The position numbers and the translations under genes are program-made. From positions 8,250-13,344 of the forward strand of contig DFBO01000237.1 in the NCBI GenBank assembly GCA_002366675.1: a stretch of 5,095 bases of DNA. Direction: 5' to 3'. The DNA comes from Flavobacteriaceae bacterium UBA3078. GTDB lineage: Bacteria > Bacteroidota > Bacteroidia > Flavobacteriales > Flavobacteriaceae. Positions within the stretch are counted from its first letter, which is position 1; every line of letters begins with the position of its first letter. The notes below the pieces were generated by a model. That model did not search any database. It worked only from the letters and a program-made list of their open reading frames with translations, and was not told the origin of the DNA. This document shows, piece by piece, positions 1 through 5,095 of the stretch.

Positions 1-45
1 AGTAGAGATTCTAACATAATAAATGGTAAGCATTTTTTAAAAAAC

Positions 46-73
46 ATCTGACATCGTGTCAGATTTTTTGTCA
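46..73 (+). promoter_or_regulatory. Inverted repeat plus half-site upstream of dnaK (candidate regulator site)
   Basis: The sequence shows a perfect inverted repeat with arms ATCTGACA (46-53) and TGTCAGAT (57-64) around a 3-base spacer TCG. A further TGTCA half-site follows at 69-73, twelve bases (a little over one helical turn) from the TGTCA at 57-61. The repeat ends only 10 bases before the -24-like element of the proposed dnaK promoter. The dyad and the in-phase third half-site suggest binding by a dimeric regulator of this heat-shock gene. It is not the CIRCE element known from HrcA-controlled operons, which has 9-bp arms (TTAGCACTC/GAGTGCTAA) and a 9-base spacer. The T-run after the second arm would also allow it to be read as a terminator of an upstream gene outside the window, but the 3-base loop and the promoter position make an operator more likely. 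The regulator is unknown. Confidence 0.5.
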
Positions 74-88
74 TGGCATAATCATTGA
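74..88 (+). promoter_or_regulatory. Sigma-54-like (-24/-12) promoter of dnaK
   Basis: TGGCAT (74-79), five bases, then TTGA (85-88) matches the sigma-54 consensus TGGCAC-N5-TTGC in layout, with GG at 75-76 and G at 87 correctly spaced. The deviations are T for C at the end of the -24 block and A for C at the -12 position. If it is used, transcription would start near position 99-100, giving a leader of about 63 bases. A vegetative reading is possible, since TTGACT at 85-90 could be a -35-like box, but there is no good TAnnTTTG box behind it. The assignment rests on pattern match alone. Confidence 0.45.
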
Positions 89-121
89 CTTATACATTCC
101 GAATTTAAAAATTGAACACAA

Positions 122-137
122 CGTTTTCGTGAAGACG
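122..137 (+). promoter_or_regulatory. Weak leader hairpin in the dnaK 5' UTR
   Basis: CGTTTT (122-127) can pair with AAGACG (132-137), with one G-U pair, around a four-base loop CGTG. It lies about 25 bases before the dnaK start, inside the leader predicted from the upstream promoter. A small temperature-sensitive hairpin would make sense before a heat-shock gene. However, the stem has six pairs, includes a wobble and does not cover the start codon, so it may have no role. Confidence 0.15.
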
Positions 138-162
138 GAAATTTATAAAAACAAATATTATT

Positions 163-2064
163 ATGAGTAAAATTATTGGAATCGATTTAGGAACTACCAA
201 CTCTTGTGTCTCTGTTATGGAAGGTAATGAGCCAGTTGTAATTCCTAATGCAGAAGGTAAGCGTACAACGCCATCTGTTATCGCTTTTGTTGAAGGAGGC
301 GAAATTAAAGTTGGTGACCCAGCAAAACGTCAAGCAGTTACAAACCCTACAAAAACGGTATCTTCTATAAAACGTTTTATGGGTAATAAATATTCTGAAT
401 CTCAAAAAGAGGCAGATCGTGTACCATACAAAGTTGTAAAAGGAGATAACGATACTCCTCGTGTAGATATTGATGGTCGTTTATATACACCTCAAGAATT
501 ATCTGCTATGATTCTTCAGAAAATGAAGAAAACTGCTGAAGATTATTTAGGTACAACAGTAAGTGAAGCAGTAATTACTGTTCCTGCTTACTTTAATGAC
601 TCTCAACGTCAGGCAACTAAAGAAGCTGGAGAAATTGCAGGTTTAAAAGTTCGTAGAATTATAAACGAACCAACAGCTGCAGCTTTAGCTTACGGAATGG
701 ATAAGAAAGGCACAGACCAAAAAATTGCTGTTTTTGATTTTGGAGGTGGAACACATGATGTATCTATCTTAGAATTAGGAGATGGTGTTTTTGAAGTACT
801 TGCTACAGATGGAGACACACATTTAGGTGGTGACGATGTTGACCAAAAAGTAATTGATTGGTTAGCTGATGAATTTAACGCTGAAGAAAGTATCGATTTA
901 CGTAAAGACCCTATGGCTTTGCAACGTTTAAAAGAAGCAGCTGAAAAGGCTAAGATTGAATTATCATCTTCAGCACAAACTGAAATAAACTTACCTTATG
1001 TTACAGCTACAGCAAGTGGGCCAAAACACTTGGTACGTACTTTAACAAGGTCTAAATTCGAGCAATTAATCGACGATTTAGTAAAACGCACGATTGCACC
1101 TTGCGAAAAAGCTTTAAAAGCAGCAGGTCTATCTAAAAGTGATATTGACGAAGTTATTTTAGTTGGTGGTTCAACTCGTATTCCTGCAGTCCAAGAAGCT
1201 GTTGAAAAATTCTTTGGAAAAACGCCAAGTAAAGGTGTAAATCCTGACGAAGTTGTTTCTTTAGGAGCTGGTATTCAAGGTGGTGTTTTAACAGGAGATG
1301 TTAAAGATGTTCTATTATTAGACGTAACACCATTATCTCTTGGTATTGAAACTATGGGTAATGTTATGACGAAGCTTATTGAAGCGAATACAACTATTCC
1401 AACAAAGAAAAGTCAAGTATTCTCAACAGCAGCAGACAATCAGCCATCAGTAGAAATCCATGTATTACAAGGTGAAAGAGCTATGGCAGCAGATAATAAA
1501 ACTATTGGACGTTTTCATTTAGATGGTATTCCACCAGCACGAAGAGGAACACCTCAAATTGAAGTAACTTTCGATATTGATGCGAATGGTATTATTAAAG
1601 TATCGGCTACAGATAAAGCTACAAACAAAACTCAAGATATTAGAATTGAAGCATCTTCTGGTTTAACTGATGAAGAAATTCAAAAGATGAAAGCTGATGC
1701 TGAGGCTAATGCAGAAGCAGATAAAGTAGCAAAAGAAAATGCAGATAAATTAAATGCTGCTGATGCTATGATTTTCCAAACTGAAAGTCAGCTTAAAGAA
1801 TTTGGTGATAAATTATCTGATGATAAAAAGAAACCAATTGAAGAGGCTCTTGAAGAATTGAAAACAGCTTTTGAAACTAAAGACTTAGCTATTATCGATC
1901 CTGCTTTAGAGAAAATTAATGAAGCTTGGAAAGTAGCTAGCGAAGAAATGTACAAAGCACAAGCTGAAGCTCAAGGAGGCCCAGAAGCTGGACCTGATGC
2001 AAGTCAAAACGGAGAAGCAGAAGGAAGTGATGTTGAAGACGTAGACTTCGAGGAGGTTAAGTAG
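163..2064 (+). CDS. dnaK: Molecular chaperone DnaK (Hsp70)
   Basis: ATP-driven Hsp70 chaperone of the cytosol that binds exposed hydrophobic peptide segments and works with DnaJ and GrpE in folding, heat-shock recovery and disaggregation with ClpB. The 633-residue product is full length (E. coli 638) and aligns from its first residues. The nucleotide-binding domain (about 1-380) shows the phosphate-1 loop IGIDLGTTNS (5-14), INEPTAAALAYG (167-178), the phosphate-2 loop FDFGGGT (191-197) and the adenosine motif GGSTRIP (335-341). The interdomain linker VLLLD is at 383-387. The beta substrate-binding domain runs to about 500 and the helical lid to about 600. A disordered Gly/Ala/acidic tail ends in DFEEVK, the usual C-terminal signature. 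The ATG at 163 is fixed by homology; the bases before it are A/T-rich with no Shine-Dalgarno site, as usual in Bacteroidota. His198 replaces the Phe found after GGGT in E. coli. No grpE or dnaJ is adjacent; a terminator follows. Confidence 0.98.
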   Translation: MSKIIGIDLGTTNSCVSVMEGNEPVVIPNAEGKRTTPSVIAFVEGGEIKVGDPAKRQAVTNPTKTVSSIKRFMGNKYSESQKEADRVPYKVVKGDNDTPRVDIDGRLYTPQELSAMILQKMKKTAEDYLGTTVSEAVITVPAYFNDSQRQATKEAGEIAGLKVRRIINEPTAAALAYGMDKKGTDQKIAVFDFGGGTHDVSILELGDGVFEVLATDGDTHLGGDDVDQKVIDWLADEFNAEESIDLRKDPMALQRLKEAAEKAKIELSSSAQTEINLPYVTATASGPKHLVRTLTRSKFEQLIDDLVKRTIAPCEKALKAAGLSKSDIDEVILVGGSTRIPAVQEAVEKFFGKTPSKGVNPDEVVSLGAGIQGGVLTGDVKDVLLLDVTPLSLGIETMGNVMTKLIEANTTIPTKKSQVFSTAADNQPSVEIHVLQGERAMAADNKTIGRFHLDGIPPARRGTPQIEVTFDIDANGIIKVSATDKATNKTQDIRIEASSGLTDEEIQKMKADAEANAEADKVAKENADKLNAADAMIFQTESQLKEFGDKLSDDKKKPIEEALEELKTAFETKDLAIIDPALEKINEAWKVASEEMYKAQAEAQGGPEAGPDASQNGEAEGSDVEDVDFEEVK

Positions 2065-2092
2065 CCTGTCCTGAGTGCAGTCGAGAGGTATC
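2062..2092 (+). repeat. REP-like imperfect palindrome overlapping the dnaK stop codon
   Basis: Directly from the stop codon TAG the sequence continues as CCTGTCCTGAG (2065-2075) then TGCAGTCGAGAGG (2076-2088). It is markedly GC-richer than its surroundings. An imperfect dyad is centred on TGCA (2076-2079), with GA/TC pairs beside it and CCT/AGG ends, one side carrying extra bases. From memory, it resembles the short CCTGAGnnnAGTCGAAGG-type extragenic repeats scattered in many bacterial genomes, some tied to REP-associated transposases. Only one copy lies in this window, so repetition cannot be shown here. The stop codon itself may be part of the element. No protein is encoded. Confidence 0.55.
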
Positions 2093-2123
2093 AAACATTA
2101 ACTTAATTAGATTTATAAATTTT

Positions 2124-2159
2124 AAAACGCAATCATTTATTTGGTTGCGTTTTTATTTT
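2124..2159 (+). terminator. Rho-independent terminator of dnaK
   Basis: AAAACGCAATC (2124-2134) pairs with GGTTGCGTTTT (2143-2153) around an eight-base loop. This makes an 11-bp stem whose only imperfect pair is one G-U, with a T-rich tail running to 2159. It sits 60 bases after the dnaK stop and would end that transcript before the next gene. The arms are symmetrical enough (A-run before, T-run after) to act on both strands, though no minus-strand gene needs it here. Confidence 0.85.
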
Positions 2160-2180
2160 ATACACACAATACAGATTAAC

Positions 2181-2192
2181 TATGCATGCATA
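2181..2192. promoter_or_regulatory. 12-bp perfect palindrome upstream of the oxidoreductase gene
   Basis: TATGCATGCATA is a perfect self-complementary palindrome. It ends 11 bases before the -7 box of the downstream gene, so it lies between the expected -33 and -7 elements, a usual place for an operator. It may equally be chance in AT-rich DNA. No regulator gene is nearby. Confidence 0.3.
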
Positions 2193-2203
2193 ATAAAATA
2201 GTT

Positions 2204-2211
2204 TATATTTG
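2204..2211 (+). promoter_or_regulatory. Bacteroidota-type -7 box (TAnnTTTG) for the oxidoreductase gene
   Basis: TATATTTG is an exact match to the TAnnTTTG -7 element of the primary sigma factor promoters of Bacteroidota. A clear -33 TTG is not seen at the expected distance. Transcription would begin around 2216-2219, leaving a leader of only about 10 bases before the ATG at 2228. This is compatible with the short, Shine-Dalgarno-free leaders of this phylum. Confidence 0.6.
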
Positions 2212-2227
2212 CATTCAAACTTGAAAT

Positions 2228-3175
2228 ATGCAAACCAAATTAACCCAACTCCTAAATATAAAATACCCAATCATTCAAGCACCAATGTTTTTAGTTTCTA
2301 ATACAGCTATGGTTATTGAGGCTATGAAAGGAGGCATTGCTGGATGTATTCCAGCTTTAAACTATAGAACGTTAGACGAGTTGCGAACTTCTATACAAGA
2401 ATTGAAAGCAGCAAAAGTTGAGGAAGGATCTTTTGGTTATAATCTAATTGTAAATAAATCCAATATCAAATATAAAGAGCAACTTCGTGTATTATGCGAA
2501 GAAGGTTGTGATTTTATTATTACATCTTTAGGTAGCCCAGAAGAAACCATCAACCAAGCACATGCTGCTGGAATAAAAGTTTTTTGCGATGTAACCGATT
2601 TAAAATTTGCTCAAAAAGTAGAAAGCTTAGGTGCAGATGCAGCCATTTGTGTCAATAACCAAGCAGGAGGTCATAGAGGAGAATTAGCTCCAGAAGAATT
2701 AATTAAGCTCCTAACTAAAAACATATCTATTCCAGTAATCTCTGCTGGAGGAGTAGGATGTAAAGCAGATATTGATAAAATGTTAAGTTATGGTGCAGCT
2801 GGTGTTTCAGTTGGTAGCCCATTTATTGCTTCATTCGAGGCAGGTGTAACAGAAGAGTATAAACAAGCTTGTGTAGATTATGGAGCAGAAGATATTGTAA
2901 TGACTGAAAAAATATCTGGAACACCATGTACAGTAATTAATACACCTTATGTTAAAAAAATAGGTACGAAGCAAACCTGGTTAGAATCAGCATTAAACAA
3001 AAACAAAAAACTTAAAAAATGGGTAAAAATGATCCGTTTTACTATTGGTATGAATGCTGCAACAAAGGCAGCTACTCAAGCGACTTATAAAACAGTTTGG
3101 GTTGCAGGACCTAGTATTGAATATACTAATAGTATACTTCCTACAAGTGAAATTATTAAAAAACTAACACATTAA
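2228..3175 (+). CDS. Nitronate monooxygenase-like FMN-dependent oxidoreductase
   Basis: A 315-residue member of the 2-nitropropane dioxygenase / nitronate monooxygenase (NMO) superfamily, an FMN-binding TIM-barrel enzyme expected in the cytosol. Visible family signs: the N-terminal motif IIQAPM (15-20); a strand-glycine pattern; NNQAGGHRGE (143-152) with the conserved catalytic-type His149; the phosphate-binding ISAGGVG (171-177); and GAAGVSVGSPFIAS (189-202), the second FMN-phosphate loop. Length is typical (310-360). Class I NMOs oxidise toxic nitronates such as propionate 3-nitronate. Relatives with the same fold include FabK-type enoyl-ACP reductases and NAD(P)H:quinone reductases, so the substrate cannot be fixed from sequence. 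The C-terminal part (about 250-315) is Lys-rich then Ala/Thr-rich, without a recognised motif. The ATG at 2228 is the first in-frame start after the promoter and sits correctly before the first barrel strand. The gene appears monocistronic. Confidence 0.88.
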   Translation: MQTKLTQLLNIKYPIIQAPMFLVSNTAMVIEAMKGGIAGCIPALNYRTLDELRTSIQELKAAKVEEGSFGYNLIVNKSNIKYKEQLRVLCEEGCDFIITSLGSPEETINQAHAAGIKVFCDVTDLKFAQKVESLGADAAICVNNQAGGHRGELAPEELIKLLTKNISIPVISAGGVGCKADIDKMLSYGAAGVSVGSPFIASFEAGVTEEYKQACVDYGAEDIVMTEKISGTPCTVINTPYVKKIGTKQTWLESALNKNKKLKKWVKMIRFTIGMNAATKAATQATYKTVWVAGPSIEYTNSILPTSEIIKKLTH

Positions 3176-3199
3176 GAACCAGTATTCTTTTACTTTTTT
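3174..3199 (+). terminator. Weak possible terminator after the oxidoreductase gene
   Basis: AAGAA (3174-3178) can pair with TTCTT (3185-3189) across a six-base loop, and a T-rich stretch (about 3188-3199) follows. The stem is five mostly A-T pairs and starts inside the stop codon, so it is poor. If it does not work, the transcript would run into the peptidase gene 111 bases further on. Confidence 0.2.
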
Positions 3200-3240
3200 C
3201 ATCATTTCACAATAAATAAATTACACAAAACACAAACGAT

Positions 3241-3248
3241 TAATTTTA
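3241..3248 (+). promoter_or_regulatory. Possible -7 box for the M28 peptidase gene
   Basis: TAATTTTA differs from the Bacteroidota TAnnTTTG box only at the last base. It lies 39 bases before the ATG at 3287. No -33 TTG is evident upstream in the A/C-rich stretch 3210-3238. It is the best candidate in the gap, but weak; co-transcription with the upstream gene is the alternative. Confidence 0.3.
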
Positions 3249-3258
3249 GTTGATTAAC

Positions 3259-3283
3259 TTCGGATTTACTTTTTTAAACCGAA
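3259..3283 (+). promoter_or_regulatory. Leader hairpin just before the M28 peptidase start
   Basis: TTCGG (3259-3263) pairs with CCGAA (3279-3283), and TTTA (3265-3268) with TAAA (3275-3278). Together they form a nine-pair stem with one bulged A (3264) and a six-base loop CTTTTT. The right arm ends three bases before the start codon, so a folded stem would hide the ribosome landing zone of a gene without a Shine-Dalgarno site. A DNA-level operator is the other reading. It lacks a T-tract after the stem, so it is not a plausible terminator. Confidence 0.35.
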
Positions 3284-3286
3284 ATC

Positions 3287-4816
3287 ATGAAATTAAAATC
3301 AATTCTTATCTTCTTATTGTTCATTGGGAACTTATTAAATAGCTATTCTCAAGAAGCCAATGTCATGCTTGAAAAAATTAAAAACGAAGGTTTTAATAAC
3401 TCTCAAGCTATGTCTATGTTAAGTACATTATCAGATGTCTATGGACAACGTCTTACTGGTTCAAACGAATATTTAGCTGCTGCGACTTGGATGTCTAAAA
3501 AAATGACAACTATTGGTTTACAGAATGTACATTTTGAGACCTATTGTGATAATTGTCGTGGTTGGAGTATGGAGAGTTTTAATGTAGAAATGATTTCTCC
3601 AAATTTCATGCATATTTCTGCATATCCTTTAACGATGTCTAAGAGTACACAAGGTATTGTGACAGGAGATGTGGTTCATATAAAAAAGTATAAGCACTTA
3701 GATTCTGTAAAACTTCTGTATGAAGGAAAGTTAAATGGTAAAATTATTTTATTAGGGAAGGAGCCACGAAGAAAATCTTTAACAGATACCATTTTTGTAA
3801 GGTATTCTGAAGCAGATTTAATAGAGATGGCAAAGAAGGATTCTGCCAAAGTAAAACAAACGCGTTTACCAGAATTATTAAAATCGTGGGAAACAGATGA
3901 TATCAAAGAAGAAGCCTTTTTAAAATTTTTAGAAGCTGAAGGTGCATTAGCTATATTAAAATCTCGTTCCATGTATTTAGGTGTTTTACATCCAGATGGC
4001 ACGTATTATTATAAAGATGGTCAACTTAAACCTTTGCCATATTTCACCATTATGCCTGAGCATTTTGGCAGATTAGCTAGAATGATTGACATGGAAGTCA
4101 CTCCAAAAATACGTTTAAATCTTGAAACAAATTTTTATTCTAAACCTGAGAATAATGTTAATGTCATTGCTGAGTTAACTGGAACAGATAAAGAATTAAA
4201 AGAGGAGATAGTTATGGTTGGAGCTCATTTCGATTCATGGCATTCTGGAACTGGAGCTACAGATAATGGTGCGAATTCTATTGTTTTAGTTGAAGCTTTA
4301 AGAATACTAAAAGCTATTGGGTATCAGCCAAAAAGAACTATTAAACTCGGACTTTGGGGAGGAGAAGAACAAGCTTTTCTAGGATCTGTTTCTTATGGAA
4401 AAAAGCATTTTGGAGCTCATGATCAAGAACCCAATGAAGCATCTACTAAAGTATCAACTTATTTAAATTTAGATAATGGAGCAGGAGCCATTAGAGGATT
4501 GTATTTACAAAATAATGGGTTTGCAAAGCCTGTATTTAAAGAGGTTTTTAAATCAATTTCAGATTTATCTGAAGGAACTTTAACCATTGAGAACACCTTA
4601 TCAACAGACCATGAAACGTTCGATTTTTATAATATTCCTTCTTTTCAGTTTATTCAAGATCCTATAGAATATTATTCAGTAACACACCATACACAATTAG
4701 ATGTATTAGAATATGTTCCTGAACAAGATGTTATTAAAAATTCTGTAATTTTAGCATGGACCATTTATTCACTTTCAGAAAGAGAAGGAAAAGTGCCTAG
4801 AAAACAAAAAGAATAA
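3287..4816 (+). CDS. Secreted M28-family zinc metallopeptidase (carboxypeptidase Q-like)
   Basis: A 509-residue exopeptidase with a co-catalytic two-zinc site, predicted to be exported to the periplasm or beyond. Residues 1-22 form a Sec signal peptide: Lys2/Lys4, a hydrophobic core at about 6-17, and likely signal peptidase I cleavage around YSQ (20-22). There is no lipobox cysteine. A propeptide-like helical segment follows. A PA-like insert spans roughly 120-285 (GKIILLG at 151-157). The M28 catalytic core then supplies the zinc site: His314 and Asp316 in GAHFD, bridging Asp326 in ATDNGA, Glu360-Glu361 (catalytic base and ligand) in WGGEE, Asp396 in LNLDN, and His468 in the final HHT motif (467-469). 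All expected residues are present, so it should be active. The order and length resemble mammalian plasma glutamate carboxypeptidase (CPQ) and bacterial homologues; whether it acts as an amino- or a carboxypeptidase is undetermined. Its only two cysteines form CDNC (87-90). The ATG at 3287 gives a well-formed signal peptide. Confidence 0.92.
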   Translation: MKLKSILIFLLFIGNLLNSYSQEANVMLEKIKNEGFNNSQAMSMLSTLSDVYGQRLTGSNEYLAAATWMSKKMTTIGLQNVHFETYCDNCRGWSMESFNVEMISPNFMHISAYPLTMSKSTQGIVTGDVVHIKKYKHLDSVKLLYEGKLNGKIILLGKEPRRKSLTDTIFVRYSEADLIEMAKKDSAKVKQTRLPELLKSWETDDIKEEAFLKFLEAEGALAILKSRSMYLGVLHPDGTYYYKDGQLKPLPYFTIMPEHFGRLARMIDMEVTPKIRLNLETNFYSKPENNVNVIAELTGTDKELKEEIVMVGAHFDSWHSGTGATDNGANSIVLVEALRILKAIGYQPKRTIKLGLWGGEEQAFLGSVSYGKKHFGAHDQEPNEASTKVSTYLNLDNGAGAIRGLYLQNNGFAKPVFKEVFKSISDLSEGTLTIENTLSTDHETFDFYNIPSFQFIQDPIEYYSVTHHTQLDVLEYVPEQDVIKNSVILAWTIYSLSEREGKVPRKQKE

Positions 4817-4834
4817 TTTGGCCTCATTTTATGA

Positions 4835-5011
4835 CATTTAGAATTTGAAAATTACTTAAATGTTACTAGAGCTGCTTATTTAAATGTGTTAGCTAGATAT
4901 AAAACAATTAATATTGAAATTGAAGAACAAATATCGTTAACTGATAAAGAGTTGATAGCTAAAAAAAAACTCTATTATGTTTATTCTGTTTTAGGAGTTG
5001 AAATACAATAA
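4835..5011 (+). pseudogene. 3' remnant of an unidentified gene (58 open codons, no normal start)
   Basis: After an in-frame TGA (4832-4834) the frame stays open for 58 codons to TAA at 5009-5011, with protein-like composition. The predicted product runs from FENYLNVTRAAYLNVLARYK through a Glu/Ile-rich stretch to KELIAKKKLYYVYSVLGVEI and looks like two amphipathic helices. No ATG exists in the frame; only GTG (4886) and TTG (4952) could start it. An ATG at 4831 lies in another frame and stops after five codons, but loss of one base at about 4840 would join it to this frame. The stretch is in the same frame as the peptidase gene and begins 18 bases after that gene's stop. A nine-A run (4961-4969) lies inside. 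I do not recognise the family; the helix pattern is loosely like the C-terminus of TolC-type proteins, which is not enough to name it. It could be a decayed gene end or a small gene with a non-ATG start. Confidence 0.45.
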
Positions 5012-5053
5012 TATATCTCAATTATAATATTAACACGTGGAAAACAAAATGTT

Positions 5054-5095
5054 ATGAATTGCATTTTTGGAATTATGGTTTTCGTATTTCTAATT
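5054..5095 (+). CDS. Possible 5' end of a membrane or secreted protein, cut by the window edge
   Basis: From the ATG at 5054 the frame stays open for 14 codons to the last base, reading MNCIFGIMVFVFLI. The run is almost entirely hydrophobic, as in a signal peptide or first membrane helix, though it lacks the usual early Lys/Arg. A/T-rich bases without a Shine-Dalgarno site precede it, as for the other genes here. A second in-frame ATG is at 5075. Fourteen codons are too few to exclude a chance open frame, so this is only a candidate. Confidence 0.3.
   Translation, partial: MNCIFGIMVFVFLI

Noticed and set aside
1..45. A gene end or small gene at the left edge
   Set aside because: All short frames stop within a few codons (for example the ATG at 23 ends after five codons), so nothing can be supported here.
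46..64. CIRCE element before dnaK
   Set aside because: The arms are 8 bases with a 3-base spacer and do not resemble TTAGCACTC/GAGTGCTAA, so HrcA control is not supported.
187..405. Minus-strand open frame of 72 codons inside dnaK
   Set aside because: It lies wholly opposite the strongly conserved start of dnaK, has low-complexity composition and no promoter or recognisable domain; it is a shadow of the real gene.
1906..2094. Minus-strand open frame of 62 codons across the dnaK 3' end
   Set aside because: Mostly antisense to the dnaK lid and tail, with Phe/Ser-rich composition expected from reading Glu/Lys-rich codons backwards. No start context or homology seen.
3122..3136. Inverted repeat TATACTA-A-TAGTATA near the 3' end of the oxidoreductase gene
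   Set aside because: It is inside coding sequence, made only of short AT-rich arms with a one-base spacer, and encodes ordinary residues (YTNSI). It is likely chance.
3676..4002. Minus-strand open frame of 108 codons inside the M28 peptidase gene
   Set aside because: It overlaps the PA-like insert of a clear, complete gene; its translation shows no family motif and no promoter lies in front of it.
4818..4834. TTGGCC... after the peptidase stop as a second sigma-54 promoter
   Set aside because: The required TTG at the -12 position with GG-N10 spacing is missing (TG falls there by chance), and no convincing gene follows at a suitable distance.

Overview
The window suggests a low-GC marine- or soil-type member of the Bacteroidota, most likely a Flavobacteriaceae relative. 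The evidence is the AT-rich coding sequence, the absence of Shine-Dalgarno sites before clear starts, a TAnnTTTG-type -7 box before the second gene, and a DnaK of 633 residues ending in an acidic tail closed by FEEVK. The exact genus cannot be read from the sequence.

Layout. Positions 1-162 are the control region of dnaK. They hold a perfect 8-bp inverted repeat, an extra half-site, and a sequence matching the spacing and most bases of a sigma-54 (-24/-12) promoter. Positions 163-2064 encode a complete Hsp70 chaperone, DnaK. Its stop codon runs straight into a GC-richer, REP-like imperfect palindrome, and a good intrinsic terminator follows. A monocistronic gene for an FMN-dependent nitronate monooxygenase-like oxidoreductase (2228-3175) has its own promoter, with a 12-bp perfect palindrome just upstream. 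After a 111-base gap with a leader hairpin comes a gene for a secreted M28-family zinc metallopeptidase of the carboxypeptidase Q type (3287-4816). The last 279 bases hold no complete gene: there is a 58-codon open stretch without a normal start that looks like the 3' end of a degraded gene (4835-5011), and then the possible first 14 codons of a membrane or secreted protein cut by the window edge.

How the genes relate. All three complete genes lie on the plus strand, but a strong terminator and separate promoter signals argue that dnaK is its own unit. The oxidoreductase and the peptidase may also be separate units. There is no grpE or dnaJ next to dnaK. No shared pathway is evident: cytosolic protein folding, small-molecule redox or detoxification, and periplasmic or extracellular peptide breakdown. 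I see no mobile element with a transposase, no CRISPR array and no RNA gene. The window is mostly ordinary core genome. The points worth a second look are the dnaK promoter architecture, the REP-like element on the dnaK stop codon and the gene remnant near the right end.
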